Of a DNA stretch of 64,000 nt, positions 1 through 14,200 are shown piece by piece. The notes below the pieces were generated by a model. The model saw nothing but the letters and a program-made list of their open reading frames with translations. It searched no databases and had not been told where the DNA came from. The position numbers were made by a program, and so were the translations under genes. Position 1 is the first letter of the stretch, and each line of letters opens with the position of its first letter. Source of the DNA: Tridacna crocea (lineage: Eukaryota; Mollusca; Bivalvia; Cardiida; Cardiidae). Location of the stretch: contig OX031059.1 in the NCBI GenBank assembly GCA_943736015.1, forward strand, positions 45,519,159 through 45,583,158, given 5' to 3'.

Positions 1-107
1 AAGAACTGGCTTTTTAGAACGTCTTTTTTCCACAGTGTTTTCAAAAAGCCTTTGCTTCATGGTCGTAAAAACCAGGGGTTGATTGTTTAAGGGTTATGTG
101 ACGCCCT
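1..107. repeat. Family A MITE, right part only (cut by window edge)
   Basis: This is the second half of a family A element: the motif TTTTCAAAAAGCC, then CATGGTCGTAAAAACCAGG and the terminal TTTAAGGGTTA. The left half lies outside the window. Confidence 0.7.
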
Positions 108-224
108 GCAGTGAAACTATTTTTAAAACTGTTGCTTTTTACAGATTTTTTTTTTTATTTCTTTAAGCCGTTCTACATTTAAAGGGAATAAAAGCGATTG
201 AATAATGATTGCTGAATAACTAAT

Positions 225-457
225 TTAACTCATTACCACATAATCCCTACTTTTGACGACTCTGAGAAAGAAGCCTTTAAAAACATTGTGGGAAAAGGAG
301 AAGAAAATACTGGTAACCAGCATTTTCTCCTTTTCCCACAGTGTTTTCTACCCTTCACAGAACAAATTTCAAATTTTCAGTCCCTTTTATTTTGTCGTCT
401 GCAAATGCCTTCGATTTGGACAAACCTAAAATTTTGTCGTTTGGTAATGAGTTTTAA
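225..457. repeat. Family A MITE (TTAA-flanked hairpin element)
   Basis: The element is bounded by TTAA on both sides, with inverted ends CTCATTACCAC and TTTGGTAATGAG. A central palindrome carries CTGGTAACCAG at its tip, flanked by GGAGAA and TTCTCC arms. It encodes no transposase. TTAA target sites are typical of piggyBac-like transposons, so mobilisation by a piggyBac-type enzyme is inferred. Short ORFs across the palindrome are artefacts. Confidence 0.9.
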
Positions 458-615
458 AAGCTTAGAGACATCTGTGCAGTCAGAGTGTAAACAGAAACTG
501 TTAAAACTTGACGGTGTTATAATCTATTCAGCTGTGCAAACGAACATAAAGATCAATACATGGTGTATGGGATAAAGAAACTGTCAGGTTTATCGTCGAT
601 TGAAACCGAAAACTT

Positions 616-800
616 GGCCCGTATTCACCAACCATTCTTGAGAATATTCTTTGTCTTATTTTCCAAGGTTTTCTAAATTTGTAAGTAACACCACTTGTGA
701 TTGGCTAAACCGAATGGTTTAGCCAATCAGAAGTTGTGTTACTTAGAAATATAGAAAATTCTGAAGCAAAAGACTAAGAAGGGTTGGTGAATACGGGCCC
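616..800. repeat. Family F MITE
   Basis: The inverted ends are GGCCCGTATTCACCAACC and GGTTGGTGAATACGGGCC. The centre is a palindrome around GGCTAAACC and GGTTTAGCC. Related copies lie near 41650, 46878 and 53306. It has no coding capacity. Confidence 0.88.
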
Positions 801-1179
801 TGGTCGTTATGTCTATGGCTAGTCGCAGTAATTTGAAATGCATTTCCTCGTACCTGCCGTAATCTGTACAACCTTACAACCATCAAGGGCAATATTTGGC
901 ATGAAGATACAAGAGTAGCTTAAGTTTCATTAAAAAAAAAACAGTTACGAAACTGAAGAGATGTATGTTTAAATGTAGACCAAGATCAGATGATCGTAGT
1001 CTACACTATCAAAGTTTTTGCTTCATCATCCAAGGTCACATATTTCAGGATGGAAGTCAATTTACAGACCCTTTTATTACTAATAACTCGCAAATTATAG
1101 GAACTCGTCCGGCTGAAAATATGACTCACTGCAACAAAAAAGAAAAAGGTTTTACTTTACAAACTTGGCTACACAATAG

Positions 1180-1250
1180 GACAGTATAAATCCAAGATTA
1201 GACTGCACTGAACGTGCAGTCTGATCTTAGTCTGTGCTGTTCACGAAAGT
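1180..1250. repeat. Family B MITE, core palindrome
   Basis: The core of family B is seen: GGACAGTATAAATCC, then ATTAGACTGCACTGAACG and the mirrored arm to CTGTTCACG. The element ends are decayed. A further fragment lies at about 975-1005. Confidence 0.7.
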
Positions 1251-1482
1251 CCCTGTTTTTACTTGTGGTGCTTGAAAGGTTAAGAACCATAATGTAGCTC
1301 AAGCTGTTGACTCCAAGGATAACAAATGAAGGAAAAAAATCAAAGTACATCGATAATGAAACTGCAGGTTTTCCACTGAACAATATTAATACCGGATAAC
1401 ATTTTAACACAACAAAAAGGAGAGCATTTTTAATAACTTTAACAGAAAATATGTGAGTTTGAAACAAGGACAAAATTCTGAC

Positions 1483-2197
1483 ATGTTGCTGTTAATGTTT
1501 ACCCTCGGCTTTAATGTATGGAGAACAGCCGGGACCTTGGTGAGTACATCTAAACAAATTATGCGTCGATTCATTGTTTATTTCACTGTTTCACATTAAC
1601 TTTACGCTGTTTATAATGTAACAAAACGAATTCAAAATAATTTAATATATTCCATTAACTCTTAGGTTGTTTTGCGCGACTCAGTGACCTTTTGCAGTCA
1701 GTGTACATTAACCCTTTCCCAAACAATCCCTGGTTTTTACGGGTCTAGAATAGTAGCCTTTTGAAAACATTGTGGGAAAAGGAGAAAATGCTGGTAACCA
1801 GCATTTTCTCCTTTTCCCACAATGTTTTCTACCCTATCATAGACAGAAATCATCCTTTCAGCAAGAATTGAACTATCATCTGCAAATGCTTTCAATTTGG
1901 TCTAGTCCAAAAGTTTGTCGTTTGGGAAAGGGTTAATATCAGACAGCACGGAACGTGCATCTGCTCTTCGGTCTATACTGCCAATGAAGAGATTCCCCCT
2001 TCCTATGAAATAGAAAAAAAATCTTTTTATCTGTTTCAAGGTTTTAATTAACTAATTTAGCAAACTAAGGGTTAATTTTCATAGCGAAGGAATTATGCTG
2101 CTTTAATGGTGTAAGTTTCTGTTCGGAAATTACAGTTTCATACTCCACATTCCTAATGGTTTCTCTTTCTGTCTGTGCGTCTGACCGTCCGCCCGCT

Positions 2198-2229
<32 letters not shown>

Positions 2230-5200
2230 GTTTTCTAAGTAAATTTAGTGAAAAAATGACGAATCTCTGTTTTATGGCATGCTTGCAGGTTCGCAGCACT
2301 GACTGTGGTATTGAGAGAGGCTGTTTCTACGACTGTACCGAAAATGATTGTAACTTTATTGTATACTGGCGATACAGGCCAGAAATTGACAGTGTGGAAA
2401 TCTCTATGAATAAAAAGCTGGAGGACATTTATCAAATACAGTGGTTTGCTCTCGGACTGTCCGATGACAGAAAGATGGTAAGACAAAAATACATAACCAG
2501 GCATAAGGGGACTAAATGTATCTTCGTTGTCCATAATACCAAGCTATTCGTCACAAAATTCTCCTTGTCTCATAATAGACTGAATTATGAGCTAGCATGG
2601 TTCTTGGACATGCAGAACATTAACTAAGGGCAAAACATTTTGGCCCAAGTCATTTTTGTCTTATAATGTACTGAATTATAAGACATAATGCTCCTTGGAC
2701 ATGTAGGTAATTTACCTAAAGCAAAAAGTATTGACTCAGGTCAGTCTTCGCAGATTGCGAAGACTGACCTGAGTCAATACTTTTTGTAGATGCGTCTAGA
2801 TCCTTTTTCACAGATCACGACTCCAGGTATATTCCAACAAGCCAAAATATAATCAGTGATAAAGCCAAAGAGCTAGCAATACATTGGCTGTAAATCTAAG
2901 GCCCGATTCGATAGGCATTCTCCGCTAGTATAGATAACGTCATAACGCAAGGGAGGTAACTAATGTATGTTTGATCCCCTCGATCACTGGATGTCTTTTG
3001 GTTGCTATTGATATTGTCAATTTTACTTGACAGATTTATGTACATGTTTTAGCTTCTCTTTACCAGTTGGAGTATTGTTAGAATGGTCCAAATTCAAAAC
3101 ATTTGCAGATAATAAGTGTCCGCTTTTGACGGGAATGGTCTTTGAATGGTACGAAACCGTTTTGGAAAAAGAGAAAATGTTGGTCACCCGCCTTTTCTTC
3201 TTTTATCTCAGTTTATTTAAGAAAGTTTTCTTATTAAGGTTCCTTCTTAACACGTGGTCGTGTGGTAAACGCTTAATTATGCAACTGTTTCAGGGAGCGG
3301 ACAGTGTTATGGAATGCACGATGAACCAACCATTTTTCCACTTCGCCGATGTACGACATTCGTATAACGACCATAATTTAAACCTAGAAGTATACAACGT
3401 AAGGCATTTTTTATATATCATTTAGATATGAAATATGAAAATATAAAGAAGCTCTGCATACGAATAATTGCAATAATCATAAGTTAATAGCCTTCACTGT
3501 GATGGGTTTAATTCTTTTAAATTTGTATCTAGATATATAAAGTATAAAATCACGAAACAAAAGAGTTAGGCACTGTAGATTTTGGCTAACCTCTGCTGCT
3601 CCGATAGTTTAATATCTCGACTGTATTACGATAAGATATAATCATCTTCACGGTATAGATCTATTTCTTTCTGTAAATCGCACACTTGAAAATTTAGATC
3701 TCCAGGTATGACTTGTTCAGTGCACGTCTTCTCCTGAAACCTATATTTGGAGTTGGACTGACATTAGGTGATTCCAATATAATTTTAGGCCAAGAATGGA
3801 CTTCGTCATGTGACTGGACAAGTTGTAGACAGCGTCCTCACGTGTAATTTTACAAGAACGATAACCGTGGCGGGAAACGATAGAATTTACAACTTGGACC
3901 GACCTTGGTACCTATTGGTTGCTTCTGGTTTGATGTCCCAAGGTATGGATCGAAGTCGGAATTAGAAACCAGCTGTATTCTATACTTCCTAACACAGCTC
4001 TAGTCTATATCTAAGACAGGTTATCTCTTTACCACACGAGAAAAATTTAGACTGGTCCAAATCGAAAGCATTTGCAGACGACAAAATAAAGGTGACTGAA
4101 AATTGAAATTTGTTCTGGGAAGGGTAGAAAACACTGTGGGAAAAGGAGAAAATGCTGGTTACCAGCATTTTCTCCTTTTCCCACGGTGTTTTCAAAGGGC
4201 TTCTTTCTCAGGGGCGTCAAAAGTAGGGATTGTGTGGTAATGGGTTAAGTATAGATCGGACTGCACAGAGAATATCTCCCAAAAACCTTACTATGGAAAT
4301 ACCGGTACAATATCAGACTATATCTGATATTGTATTTCCATAGTAAGGTTTTTTCGGAGATATTCTCGATAGAAAAAAAAAAACCACCTTAAAACTGCGA
4401 AATAAGGAGTTTTTGCAATACATGAAAATGTTGAGTTCAGTTCGTGGCACCATCAGTTGTCGTTGTCGTATTGCCAATTCTAATCTGACAACTTTTTGGC
4501 ACTTCGCAAAATTATACCATGTTTAAAGGACCCTGAGATAGGCCACTGTTGTTCTGTTCTCTTTATGCAGATTCGAAATTGAAGCACAACACAGAGCAGA
4601 GTATATCCCCGTATCAAGTCGATTTAAGGGAGCATCAAAACGTAGATGGACACCGTGTATACTATCTTGTGAAGCTACATGGTAAATATATTTGTGCCCG
4701 TTGTCTGCGCATGTCATATTCTTCGTAGATTCGACGTGTCTGCTATGACGTATCACCCATTCCCCCCCCCCACAATCCTGGGAAAAGTAGGGCCTATATC
4801 GAAGCTATTAGCCTATTACCCAAGCATGTAGGTGTTGTTTTAATAAATGGCCCGTGCATAGGTTACATGCTGCCGATCATAGCTGAATCAATCGCACCAA
4901 GTAACGTTTTATTGAGTAAACGTTTATTTCATTTTGAAATTCAAAGTGACGGCTGTTGTTTTGAATAAATAGTCCGCTTCTGTACCCAGAATGCCCAAAT
5001 TAGATAAATGTGTATTTGTTAAATGCCATCTAGCGGGAAATAATATATTTATGCGTCCATGACTACATGATGACTTGCTTGGTTAGTATGTATACGTATT
5101 TGGGTTGCAATATCTTCTCTTTTGCCAGAGCATGGCTCATTTGTGTGGCACACTGGAAAACAGGGGGTTCAATATAATAATTATGACTCATCACGCAAAA

Positions 5201-8200
5201 AGGAACCATCTGTGAATTCTGTACATCAATTAGATGAAAACAGATCAACGATAGTGCAGGTCAATGTAAGTTGATCATTCAAAAATGATTGTATAACAAA
5301 CTACAAAGACCACTTTTTATACAGAAAATGTTATTAAAGTATCAAGTGTCAACCTGGTCACACTGCGCAAATTGCGCACTCTAAGCAGGGTTGACACTTT
5401 TCGCAGTTCCCAGAAGGTCCCTTTTTGCGTGATGGGTCACACATATAAGCAACGAATTGAATAGAGCAAGTAACGTTAGTTTCATAATGCAGATCGATTT
5501 TTGTCTAAAAATTGGCTGATTTGTGGGGTAGAACGGCCTTTGACAAGCAAAAATGGCAAAAAGCTTCGTCCGAACTGAGGAGAATGCACAGTTTCACATG
5601 GGTCTATACTGTTTGAAGATTCGTCAGATCTCCCATTCGCAGAACATGACTCATTTAGATTTTTTAAGGAGACGTACAAGCGACTGTATTATTCATGAAA
5701 TGCAAAGAGTTGACAAAGACAGTATAGGTAAGGTTATCCACCAAAGTATGAAAAATCAAATTCTGAAAGTAGTGGCCCTTTTTTGCTTCCGTATGAGCAA
5801 AAAAAAAAAACAAACACAATTTAACATAGCCTAAAGTAAATGTAATGTAGTGTAATAAGCAATTTTTTACACACAATAACACCTTTTTAGGACACAAGCA
5901 ATGCTTTGTGAAAAGGGGGCTTGATGAATCTGCAAAAACTATCGACCAATGCGCAGTCTGAACAGGCTGACAAGGGTCGAAAGTTTTTTTCCATTTGTAA
6001 ATTTTCTGCATTTCTAAGGATCATTCCACCCCATGATACAATCAGTTGGTAGACAAAAATGAGTTTCATGAATCAATGATTACGTGATGTCTTGCTTAAT
6101 GTAATATATCACCAAGATGCATTAACCCTTTCCCAAACAATCCCTGGTTTTTACGGGTCAGGAATAGAAACCTTTTGAAAACATTGTGGGAAAAGGAGAA
6201 AATGCTGGTAACCAGCATTTTCTCCTTTTCCCACAATGTTTTCTACCCTATCATATAGAAAAATCATCTTTTTTAGCAACTGTTAATTTGTCATCTGCAA
6301 AATGCTTTCAATTTGATCTGGTCCAAAATTTGCTGTTTGGGAAAGGGTTAATCCCCCGTTTCATAAATCGTGGCTCAATTATTTGAAAAAAAAATCGACA
6401 AAAAGGTTGAGTAACTTAGATGAACGAGATTAACAATGGCAAAGTTACTGAAGGTTTACTTTACCTTTTAACCTCTAACCACGTACTGAATACGCTATAC
6501 AAGTGTAGACATTGAGGATCAGAGCATGCATTCTGATTTTGACAATAAACCGTTCGCCATTTTATACTTAAATACGAGAAAAAAAATCTATATTTTTTCT
6601 ACAAGAGTACGTTGTGTAATCCTGGAAGAAGAGTCGCGACGGCGTCGATCTACATTCAATCTGTCACGAAGCTTTGTTTGATCTTAATTCTGTTTTAAGT
6701 ACTTTACACTTTCATATGAGCCATGTTCTGACAAAAGGGGGCCTAATGCATCTCCCTGATCCATGGTACAAAGCAAGTTATCACATTCTTATTGATATAC
6801 ATGTATTGTTATCCACTTTTTCTAACAAACACCCCCGTCATGAGGTGGACAGGTCTTTGCTCATACAAATAATTGATCAATAGCGAAAAGTATCAATTCA
6901 GGTCAGCCTGCGCGGACTGCGCGGGCTGACCTGAATCGATACTTTTCGCAGATGCCTTAAGCCCCTTTTTCTCAGAGCACGTCTCATATTTTTTATCGTT
7001 TTGAGCGTCACTAATCATCTGGATGTGACGACTTTTAAATCATCCATATATAACGAGTATATAAACAGAGGCTAACCAACTATAATTTTGTGTGATACTA
7101 AAAATATATCACTGTGATGCGGTTGAAAAAATGAGTCCGAACGACCACCTTTTTAACCGCGTTAAGGTAAGACCTGTGTAATGCACTTCCGGTGAAAATT
7201 CTAATTTGTTGATAAATAAGGATAAATAAGGATTTATACAGAAATAATATTTTTGCACATTTCTAACGGATCAGAAATTCCGTTTATGTCTATCTTGAAA
7301 TTATTTTTTGATACTTTTGTTAGTTTTCTGAAAAGGGAGGTATCATTATTTCTTTTTGAATCGAGAATATAGTGGTTTTAGATTTATAAATGATAATTCA
7401 AAGAAGGAGAAAATGGAAAAAATGAAAAGGTGAAAGTAGATCAATAATACTCATTTTTAAATATAGCTAATTTTGCAGGATGATATTTTAGTGGAAATAG
7501 CTATTTTCCATTACACAGGTCTTACGTTAAACCTCATTCGCCTGACATATTTTTAATTTCACACAAGCAGATGATTATCCTATTTATTATTCACATTTTT
7601 TATTCTTATAATTATCAAAAATGGTACAATATGAGCAATAAAGTGAAAAAGTAGTTCCGGCCAACATTCTAAAACTATATCATCACTAGTGATGCTACCG
7701 TATTTATCATCACCAGTTGTGTTATATGTCTGTCATTGCCATATATCCATGTTGTTTTTTGTAAATGGCCAATGGCATATTTATTTTGCGAATGCCTAAT
7801 AAATATGAGTTGAGTTGAACAATTCACTGTGAAATCCCACTAATTTACTGATGAGAATATAACAAAGGCATATTACACATGTTTGAAAGAAAAAAGGTAA
7901 CTGTGAAAAAAAGAATGCTCCTTTCGAGCAATTTCTGCTTAAATAATGCATGGCTATTGTAGTTATAATTATCTATACTTTTTTCCAAAGTTTTCTCCAA
8001 ACAATGCCTTTTCACTTACATACTTTCATTTTAAGGAATGAATAAGGACGTGTGAAAAAAAATAAGGCAAAAATATAAAAGAAAAAAAGCTGCCATTGAG
8101 CGATTTCTGTTTTTCTATGATATTTCCAAGTTCATCCTGCTGAAGGGTAGAAAAGAAAGACTGGCTTGAAAGACTTTTGATAGTGTGATAATGACAGTGG

Positions 8201-11200
8201 GGACTATATCTGTCCTTTTGCCTCAAATATCGACGCGGCAAAATGAGGCCAACGTTGTTACAGCTTTGCAGAGCCAAAGAATTGCAATTATAAAACAAGA
8301 CATGGCATGAATCGTAGACCTGTCCCTGTGACCTCGCTGAAATCCTATTAACTCAACCAAACGACAATATTTTAGGCTTGTCCAAATCTAACGCATTAGC
8401 AGACGACAAAATAAAAGTGACTGAAAATTTGACATTTGTTTTGCGAAGGGTAGAAACATTGTGGTAACCGGCATTTTCTCCTTTTCCCACATTGTTTTCT
8501 AAAGGCTTCTTTCTCATGGTCGTCAAAAGTAGAGATTTTGCTGAAATTGGTTGAAGAGGTGTAAATCCTATTGAACAACAAGGGAAAATATCGTAGTCAT
8601 TTGTTTCTTTCTACAGGTTGTTTGATGGTGTTTAGCTGGATGATGTTGGCGTCTGTCGCTGTTGTACTTGCTAGGTATTTCAAGCAAGCCTGGCCACAGG
8701 ATAAACTGTGTGGACGACCAGCATGGTTTCAGGTACGATACCATACCAAAATCTGCATACTATATTTCATGCCTTCCGGTAGGATATCGAGAAATAGCAG
8801 TGAAAATATTTTTCGATCTCACACTGGTTCCACCAGTGAAAATACCGATTTTCACGTTCTTGTTGCCTAGGTAAATTGCGCGTGCCTAACAACCAGATGG
8901 GAAATATGACGCCATATACCTTACATTTCTCGCGCTTGACGTAACGTTGCTATGCGGGAGGGGTACGCCACGGGGAATAAGGGAAAAGAACTGTACTGAA
9001 TTTTGATAAAGCTCCTCCCAGAAAGGGTAAAAAGCATGAAATAAATAGAATATTTGCTTTTTTCGGTGAAAGATCGAAATTTATTTCATCTCGTGAACAC
9101 CATCGGTAATATTTTCACTCGTGGCTGCGCGCCACGAGTGAAAATATTACCGATGGTGTTCACGAGATGAAATAAATTTCGATCTTTCACCGAAAAAAAC
9201 AAATATCCTCTATATATACTTCACGCTTCACACTTGCAATAAACATTTCTTTCTTTTTATTTTACCATAGCGGGAAAAATCGCATAAATGGATTTGTCGC
9301 CTTGGTACTGTCACGTCTTTCAAGCAAGTCTTGCCACAAGATAGACTTTGTGGGCGACCAGCATAATTGAAAGTATTGTAATGCATGTATATGTTTTTAA
9401 GATGTATATATGTATATAAGATATTTCTGTTTCGTCCATTTTCTCTGCTGCAGGTCCATCGATTGCTGATGTTAACTGCGGTGATATGTGTTGCCGCTTC
9501 TTTTATCATTATCTGGTATGACACTGGTAAATACTCAGAGGTAAAGATGCTCATATTTTGTTACATATTTTTCTTTTAACAAACACTTCGAAGCACTATG
9601 GTTGCTTGTTCAAGCCTTTGCACGGGCAAATACTACCAGGTGCGACAGCATTTTTTGTAGTGGGAACCTATCGCTTCTCGCTACTAAAATTTACACTTAT
9701 TTTGAACAGTTTTAACTCTTTACCAAACGACAAAACCTTAGATTGATCCAGATTAAAAGCATTTGCAGACGAAAAAATTAATTTGACTCAAAAATTGAAA
9801 CTTGACTTTTGACGAGTAGGAAACATTGTGGGAAAGGGAGAAAATGCTGGTTACCAGCATTTTCTCCTTTTCTCACAATGTTTTCAAAAGGCTTCTTCCT
9901 CAGGGTCGTTAGAACCAGGGATTGTTTGATAAAGGGTTAAAAGAGCAAATACCTTGGTGTTATATCTGTAAAGAAACCCAAGCAAACAATGGGAAGGCGC
10001 TCTCTTGGCCATATGAAATGAGCGTTTTTTTTTTATATATATAGATAAATAACATGTAATATTCTGGTTCGCCCTGCAGCAAAAGATGAGGTGGCAGCCT
10101 TTTACTGAACGGTGACAAATTATAAACTGTTAGTTTAGTTAAACTCTTTACCAAACGTCAAAACTGGTCCAAATTGAAAGCACTTAAACAGACAACAAAA
10201 CGAACATACTGTAACTCAAAATTCTAAATTCCCAACAGGGTAGAAAACATTGTGGGGAAAGGCCTGAGAAATTGCTGGTTATCAACATTCTCTCCTTTTA
10301 CCACAATGATTTCTAAAGGCTTTTATCCCTGGGTCGTAAAAAACTAGGGATTGTTTGGTAAAGGGTTAGACATACTTATTTCACATCGATTGAGAAACAA
10401 GTTCTAACAACGTATACTAATCTCTCTGGATAAACTGATGCCTTCAAAACATTTTAATATGTTACTAGTAGCTAATTAAGTTTTTGATTTTTAAAAAAAA
10501 CTTCTTCACTTAGCTCAAATGGAGTGCTTCTGTCAAAAAGAAATACCTTCATTTCTTAAGATCATACACCAATAAAATAATCGTTTTCTCAATTTATATC
10601 TGTTTTGTGCCTCTTGTATCCATGTATAAGAGGTACATGTGTGTTCTAAAAGTGGTAGCAGTACATTTAACCCTTTACCCCATAGGAGATTTCTATGGTA
10701 TCTCTTATTGACCCTAAATAACACCAAGGATGAAGTTGTTTCTTATGTGTATATGACACCTTTTGATAGCATAGAAAACATTGTGGCAAAAGGTGAAATT
10801 GCTCGTGACGAGCAATTTCACCTTTTGCCACAATGTTTTCCAAAGACTCCTACAAGCAATGCGTAGAAATGAGTATCTATGGAGTAAAAGGTTAAATACA
10901 TATCTATTGTTATTTTTTTCCAATCTGTAGCTAAGAGGTGCAAGTACATTCCAGCGTGCTCATCCAGTTTTAGGAGTTGTTGTAATGGGCCTGACACTTC
11001 TAAATGTAAGTATCAGTGACGTAGGAAGCTTTTCAAGATTGGGGGGGCTAACTTCGAAATACTGATATTTTTTGCGTGGTTGTTTCATTGCGCTAAGAAC
11101 TCATATTTTAGTTAACTATGATTTTCAAAAATATTGGGGGGGGAGGGGGCTGAGCCCCCCTAGCCCCCCTTGTTCCTACGGGCCTGAGTATGATAACACA

Positions 11201-14200
11201 TGTGGTAAAGTGTAAGAATGCTAACAGCTATTTCAATAGCTTTTCAACAGCGGACAACGTGGATCAGTAAGGGACTTAACTCTTTACCAAACGACAAAAT
11301 TTTAGACTGGCCCAAATTCAAAGCATTTGCAGACTACAAAATCAACGTCAGTCGAAAATTGAAAATTGTTTTGGGAGGGTAGAAAACATTGTGGGAAAAG
11401 GAGAAAATGTTGGTTACCAGCATTTTCTCCTTTTCCAACATTCTTTTCAACAGGCCTCTTTTTCAGGCTCGTGAAATCCAGGGATTGTTTGGGAAAGAGT
11501 TAATTAAAGGCTGGTGCCTATCCGAGAAGGGATTATACCTGAGCTCTGTAAATGCTTGTTTCCCATTTAGAACTGCTTATATTGTTTTATTTTTCCCCCA
11601 AAAGTATGTCACCTACATGGAAAAAAATAAAGTTTAAGATAAACAGCACAAAGACTTTATGGACAACTTTATCCCAATATATCAAAATGTTGAGACAGAA
11701 AATAAGTTTTGACACTGAGACACAAAGCACGAATCCTAATTTCATTCTTATATCAGGACTTTTTGTATGCTGAAAGTGCAACATAGAATTCTTGCCTCTT
11801 TCCTGTTTGATTGATTGATTATTTTCGTTTATTTATCGTCGCTACCGGTTGCCCATCTGAGCGACGCCCCCAGAAGACGGTTAGTTGTTACGGGGGATAG
11901 TGCAAGGATACAGGACGAAACTACTGAGAATTCCGCCTGGTTCTTTAACGTGCTCGGTGTATAGCACCCTCACACGGGACCTCGGTTTAACGTCTCATCC
12001 GAAAGACTATCAATAATTTTTTCAGTTGGCCAGCCGGGAACTCGAACCCACAACCTGTAGAGACCCGAAACATTGTGTTCACGAGTCCTACGCTCTACCT
12101 ACTGAGCTAGTCGGCCGGTTCTCTTTCCTGTTCCTGTGTGTGTATGGATTTGTTTGTGTCAATAGTCGCCTGCCGTATACATAAGTCTATCCTGATCACC
12201 AGCCATGAATGACAAAAAATCACCATATCTCTCTCTCTCTCCCTCTCTCTCTCTCTCTCTCCCAACCAGCCCCAACTCCATGTACATAAATAAGTATAGT
12301 ATTCTTCAAAGATTTTTGTTTGGAAAAACTTCAAGTTTCTTTTTATTTCTAATATAAAAAACAGATCCAAGAAAAAAATACCCTTTTAATGGTACAATGC
12401 AATTTCAAACACACCTGTAGAATAAGAGTTAAAGTGGAAGGTAATTATGTTTATACAAAAATGCATAGAAAATCAAATAAAAAGCAAGATAAATAGCAAG
12501 ATTGTATGCATTACTCAATTATGCCTTTATCAAACATTCGCATATGTAATTACCCGACACTTAACTCTTTACCAAACGACAATATTTTAGATTGGTTCAA
12601 ATTGAAAGCAATTGCAGACGACAAAATAAAACTGACTGAAAATTTGAAATTTGTTTTGTGAAGGATACAACACATTGTGGGAAAAGGAGAAAATGCTAGT
12701 TACCAGCATTTTCTCCTTTTCCCACAATGTTTTAAAAAGGCTTCTATCTCAGGGTCGTAAAAACAGGCATTGTTTGGTAAAGGGTTAACCTTTAGGTTGC
12801 TACTCAATGGCCTTTTGTGGACGGTGTAGATTAAGATCAGACTGCACGGAACGTGTAGTCTGATCTTTGATCTACAATGTCCGACAGAAAACTTTCGAAA
12901 ACAAATGGGTTTTACTATTTTAAAAGTTTCATTTTACCTACGTAGAGGGTAAAGGGTTGAGAAGAAAAGCTTTTGAAAATCTTGTGGGACGAGGGGAAAA
13001 TTGCTTGTCACCAGCATTGTCTCCTTTCCTTACAAGTTTTCTAACATTTCGACCATGGATCTCTATCATTTGAGCAATATTTGAAGAGTCGTCTACAAAT
13101 GCTTCCAGTTTGGATACATTTAAAGTTTTGTCGTTTAATAAAGAGTTAAGGCCGGTGTAATGCAGAGAAATAATCCTCCCCTACAAAATGGCCCATGGGT
13201 CATTTCTCTACGTAGAGGCATGACCTGGGTCATTTCTCTACGTCCCAGGGGATCATTTCTCTACGTAGATTAATGACCCAGGTCATTTCTCTACGTAGTA
13301 AAGTGACTTCTGGGGTCATTTTTCTACGTAGAATAATGACCCGGGTCATTTTGTAGGGGAGGGTCATTTCTCCGCATTACACCGGAAGGATATAATTCTT
13401 TTATCCATTAGCTTACTAGGGACAATATCATGCGTCTATGTGGATATTGAAATACAGAGATCTGATCGGTGGTCTACACATAATAGGGAAAAAACCTGAA
13501 TTTGAGTTTTTGACTCCCGCTAAACTTGGGTTGATGGTTTAATCCTTTATCAGGCGACATACTTTTAGACTTATCCGAATTAAAGATATTTTCACAGAAC
13601 AAATTAAATACAATGCTGGTGACCAACCCTTTGACCTCTTCTGCAATGATTTCATGGATGATCTTTCTCAGAGTCGAATCATTCCAAATAGTTCGTTGAA
13701 GGGTTAACGGACTAAGAGAGATATAGATTTTGGAAGGGCTTGAGTTTCGATGAATAAGAAGAAGAATTTTCTAATCGTTTGCTAAAAGGCTTCTGAATCT
13801 TAAATGATTTGTGCTTAATGGTTGCCATTGGAAACCCTGCCATATCGTATGTTATGATATGAATAGTTCCAAAGTTTGACACAGATATAAATCTAGAACT
13901 TTTGATGTGATGCTTTGATTCTCTATCCGTACACGGCTGTCTCCTGTCTTCTCTACTTTCAGCCTATAATGGCCCTACTGAAGCCGGCAACAGGCACTGT
14001 TTCTCGTCCCATTTTCCGGTACGCGCACGGCTTCATCGGAACCGCTGTTTATATGATTGCAGGTAATTTGTCTACCTTTAATCCTTTCCCAAACGAGCCC
14101 TGGTTTTTACGTGTCTGCAGTAAAAGTCTTTTGAAAACACTGTGGGAAAAGGTGAAATTGCTTGTAACGAGCAATTTCACATTTTCCCACAATGTTTTCT

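Noticed and set aside
3027-3293. Open frame continuous with exon 3 of the FRRS1-like gene
   Set aside because: Contains decayed family A sequence and ends at a good acceptor; the protein family begins only at GADSVMEC after the splice site.
4523-4756. 77-codon minus-strand frame
   Set aside because: Antisense to the real exon 5 (4571-4681), whose plus-strand frame gives the expected linker ending LVKLHG and fits both splice phases.
12020-12118. Possible tRNA gene on the minus strand
   Set aside because: A and B boxes are present but their spacing is too long, no cloverleaf closes, and a SINE body and tail follow.
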